Source of the DNA: Cacajao melanocephalus | Lineage: Eukaryota; Chordata; Mammalia; Primates; Pitheciidae | DNA length: 64,000 nt | NCBI GenBank assembly: GCA_963573385.1 | Contig: CAUYLG010039235.1 | Span: forward strand, 1 to 64,000 | Direction of reading: 5' to 3' | Part shown: piece by piece, positions 61,040-64,000 of the stretch | How the letters are laid out: every line of letters starts with the position of its first letter | Position numbering within the stretch: the first letter of the stretch is position 1 | Translations under genes and position numbers: made by a program | Notes under the pieces: model-generated | What the model was told of the DNA's origin: nothing | Databases searched by the model: none | The model's input: only the letters and a program-made list of their open reading frames with translations

Positions 61040-61680
61040 GAATTGACTTTCACTTTAAGAAAGTGTGGCTCTATTCCCCACTCCTCCAGTGTGAGCTGTG
61101 TGTAATGACTTGATTCCAAAGAGTACAATGTGCAAAGGGATAAAAAGGGTAACATTACAGTGGAGATTCTTGGCAAACACTACCTCAGCCATGAAATCAA
61201 GCTTAACATAACCAGTAGTAAATCACACTGATAGAATGTTCTCTTGATGTGATGTAATGAGACGAGCACTCTTTACCTTTCTGGTCATCCCCAAAATGCT
61301 TAACTCCAGTCTAATCATGAGGAAAGCATCAGAAAAATCTCATTTGAGGGAGAGTCTACAAAATACCTGACCAGTGCTCCTCAAACTATCAAGGTTATCA
61401 AAAACAATAACAAAAAAGTAACAGTCAAGAGGAGGCTAAGGAGACATGACAATTCAATGAAATGTGGTATTATAGATGTTCCTGGGACAGAAGAATGATA
61501 CTGAGTAAAAAAAGGATTATAAATACAGCCTAGTTAATAATAATTTATCAATACTTGTTTATTAACAAATACACTAATATGAAGATGTTAATAAAAGGAA
61601 ATATAGGTTAGGTATGAGAAAATTCTGTACTGTTTTAATATAAAAATTCTATTAAAAAAAACTCAAGGAGTTATTGATTT
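61040..61680 (+). mobile_element. L1M-type 3' UTR
   Basis: 'ccaaagagtacaatgtgcaa', 'cagtctaatcatgaggaaag', 'aaaatacctgaccagtgctc', 'ctaaggagacatgacaattc' and 'taataataatttatcaatac' match the end region of an old L1M 3' UTR. Frames in the area are chance. Confidence 0.6.
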
Positions 61681-62075
61681 TCCAGATAATATCAACCAAG
61701 ATATTATTGAGCCAACTTCTAACCCTTAGGGGCTGGGAACTGCAGTGTCTGGGGAAAAGTGGATATTACTATGGTAAGAGAGCTGTTTTTAATCTTGTCT
61801 TTTAAATTCCCATGTACACTACATGCTATAGTTAAAGTAGTAAACTTTTCTTTCCTTAACCAGACCACACTCTTTCATGCCTGTGTGTCTTTCTTCATAC
61901 TGGTCAATTTTGCTTCAAACGTCTTTCCATAGCTTGCCTCTCTAAAGAATTCGTGTGTTGAGAAATAACATTCATATTATCCTCTTTAGCCCTCAAGTAG
62001 AAAAGAGTGTTCTATGTTCCAAAAATCATTGTTTACACCACCAAAGTGGATTAGAATCAGTGATTTAAGATTCCT
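61681..62075. other. Unique sequence, no gene seen
   Basis: Nothing recognised. Confidence 0.5.
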
Positions 62076-62079
62076 TCTT

Positions 62080-62190
62080 CCACACTAGACTGTGATCCCT
62101 TAAGGATATTTCTTGTCAGTACCCCAGCATCAGGGAGTTCTAAATGCTTAATAAGCCTTTTTTTTGGCTCAATAATTGTTTATTAACACA
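62080..62190 (+). repeat. L2 3'-end relic
   Basis: 'cactagactgtgatccctta' then 'cagtaccccagcatcaggga' then 'aatgcttaataagcc' match the L2 3' end. Confidence 0.55.
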
Positions 62191-62304
62191 CAATTATTTT
62201 AATTATTTATCCCCTAGACTAAAAGATTACCTTTTCTCATGGCTTTTGTGTCTCTATGCTTGATGGAAACATCTTCACAATTTTAAGCTGTATTCTGGGA
62301 TAGA

Positions 62305-62425
62305 TCTAGGTTTAGGTTTTATCTCTGCTTCCTACTAAGCCTATGTCTTTGAGCAAGTTGCCAAGTCTCTCTAATCATAATTATTTTCTCTGTAAAATAG
62401 GTATCAGAATAATACAAGCATTATA
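62305..62425 (+). repeat. MIR relic
   Basis: 'tttgagcaagttgccaagtc' and 'ttctctgtaaaataggtatc' match the MIR core. Confidence 0.7.
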
Positions 62426-62442
62426 GTTACTTTTTAGTAGAA

Positions 62443-62461
62443 GATATATATATATATATAT
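62443..62461. repeat. (TA)n microsatellite
   Basis: About nine TA units. Confidence 0.9.
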
Positions 62462-63605
62462 TTAGCATTATATAACATATACTAAATACCAAATTAATAT
62501 TCCAATACAAAATTAATCTTTCTATTATCTAGTTATAGTCCTGATCAAAGACAGTCCTTAGAAATAAAGAACAGGTTGCATTAATGAAGGACTCTTTAAA
62601 AATATGCACATTTCCAAGTATCATACTATAAGCTCCAAGGTCAATCCCTGTCCTCCAGTCTTTCCTTTCCCCAAATTAACAGACACAAACTCCAAGTCAA
62701 CTGATATTTCTCCCTTGAACGCCATAATGTTTTAAAGTAATCAGAATTTTTACACCTTTATGTTTTGAGTTGTGAGTGTGCGCTTCTAAGCAAAGCTTAA
62801 CATGGATGTTCTATTTTAGAGCTAGAATGCACACGTGTGAATTATGGAGTCACCACATTTTGTTTCTTGGTTATTGACAAAAGTAATGTAAATCTAAAAA
62901 CTTCAGAATTTTCACAGGAGAATATATGTGGATTGCTATAGTTTTCTATTTTTAGGAGTTACTAAAACATTATGACAATAGTTATAAATTCAATTTTACA
63001 GGTTATTTTGTACATTTTTGTCATGCCCTTTTGAGCCATAAATAAATGCTTATTTTTTAAACCTTTTGCTTTTCGTAACTTGAAATAATCGTTTTTATGA
63101 TGAAAAACAATGCTTCTGAAATTCAATATTTCTATGTCTGTTAAAGATTATTTTTGTTCTCAGATTTTCTGATATGATGCAAGCTTTCAGCTGTCACAAA
63201 ATGTATTCCATCTTTTTCATCTTCTGAATGAAAATTGCTAAATTCTTTCAAGCTGCTCAGTAATTAAAAATAATTTGTTTACTAATTTGGACACAGTTGA
63301 TTCAGCCCAGAGCCTCCTTGAAATCAAATAATGTAAACAACCAAACAGGTTTTTAGCCAAAGGACTAGAAAGGAAAATCTGATTAAACTGCTAAAATATT
63401 CAGAAATTCTATCAGAGTTTCTGGAAGCTAAGAGAGTTGCTTAATAAGACACTGGCAAATCTTTTAAAGATTAAAATAGATATTTGAGGTATGAATATTT
63501 ATATGAAAATATTAAAATTCTACATTACAATATGAGAGGACATCTTCCAAAGATTTGGCTCTTGACCTACTCCTAGGAAGTTGTCTCTAAGATGGTAGAA
63601 TATTT
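62462..63605. other. Unique AT-rich sequence, no gene seen
   Basis: Nothing recognised. Confidence 0.5.
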
Positions 63606-63609
63606 TGCT

Positions 63610-64000
63610 TGATAAGAGTATCACTGGGGACTTGGCCACACAGGTTGGTTTATTTTATCAATATGAATTATTGTGAGGGTCTTGGGTCAAGTGGTTTGGC
63701 TTCTATAGGGACAGGAGATTCAGTAACTAAACAAAGTCAACCACATATGCAGTTATCTGTGCTTACGTGACCAGCCTCAACTCACACTCTGATTGGCAAT
63801 GCTTCAAGCATATTGCCACACGTTGTTGCTGGTAGAAGAAAATGCTGTTTGCTTGACTCCACTGAGAGAAGGTCACCGGAACCTTTCACCTAGTATCTCC
63901 TAGACTCTGCCCTATGCGACTCTTCCTTTTGGTGATTTTAGTCTGTATCCTTTTGCTGTAATAAACTGTAACTATGAGTATAATGACTTTTCTGAATTCT
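63610..64000 (+). mobile_element. ERVL-type LTR, cut by window end
   Basis: 'gttatctgtgcttacgtgac', 'ccacacgttgttgctggtag', 'ttgactccactgagagaagg' and 'taataaactgtaactatgag' follow an ancient ERVL-class LTR (MLT2/MER21-like). AATAAA lies at 63960-63965. The 3' end is beyond the window. Confidence 0.65.

Overview
The window looks like nuclear DNA of a higher primate, most likely human. It is AT-rich, has no operon-like coding, and is packed with primate L1 and Alu copies, older mammalian L1M/L2/MIR/MLT1 repeats, Tigger DNA transposons and endogenous retroviral LTRs. I find no cellular protein-coding gene, tRNA, rRNA or CRISPR array. Every open reading frame I examined is a retroelement remnant, an antisense shadow of one, or a short chance frame. 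All repeat names come from my memory of consensus sequences, not from a database search. Class-level calls are safer than subfamily calls.

Layout. 1-662 is the 3' end of a primate L1. 0.7-5.0 kb is mostly unique with L2/MIR relics. 5.0-6.6 kb is an old L1M copy interrupted by a short L1 whose tail has become a (TA)n/(TG)n microsatellite. 6.66-7.45 kb is a Tigger-type transposon remnant, followed by a perfect 18-bp inverted repeat and an old L1 3' UTR. 9.6-16.07 kb is a full-length but dead L1PA on the minus strand, with 5' UTR, ORF1 and ORF2 relics and target-site duplications. 18.25-19.61 kb is an L1 with a 5' inversion. 19.64-20.04 kb is an MLT1-type LTR. 20.6-28.18 kb is a second near-full-length minus-strand L1 (L1PB/L1MA type). 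It carries three nested events: a 5'-inverted L1 with an apparent 3' transduction, an Alu fragment next to a deletion, and another Alu. 28.3 kb is an AluJ-like copy, and 29.06-31.03 kb is an MLT1-type LTR split by an L1.

31.6-41.2 kb is retroviral territory. It holds a solo LTR (32.97-33.53 kb), then what looks like one very decayed plus-strand provirus at about 33.66-41.16 kb with a pol relic showing a YIDD reverse-transcriptase motif. That provirus is itself interrupted by a Tigger2/MER2-like element and by a 1.25-kb minus-strand solo LTR with a 4-bp target-site duplication.

41-51 kb is mainly unique sequence with Alu, L2 and MIR relics, a 127-bp L1 stub, simple repeats and an MLT1-type LTR. 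51.85-54.48 kb is an L1 interrupted by an Alu. 56.4 kb is an AluY/Sc-like copy. 57.5-59.7 kb is an ancient L1M in inverted arrangement. 59.9-60.43 kb is another ERV1-type LTR, 60.5-61.7 kb holds L1M 3' UTR pieces, and the window ends inside an ERVL-type LTR.

No genes work together here. What the window records is a layered history of retrotransposition. Its clearest mechanistic traces are twin priming (three candidate cases), 3' transduction, LTR-LTR recombination to solo LTRs, and microsatellites growing from retroelement tails.
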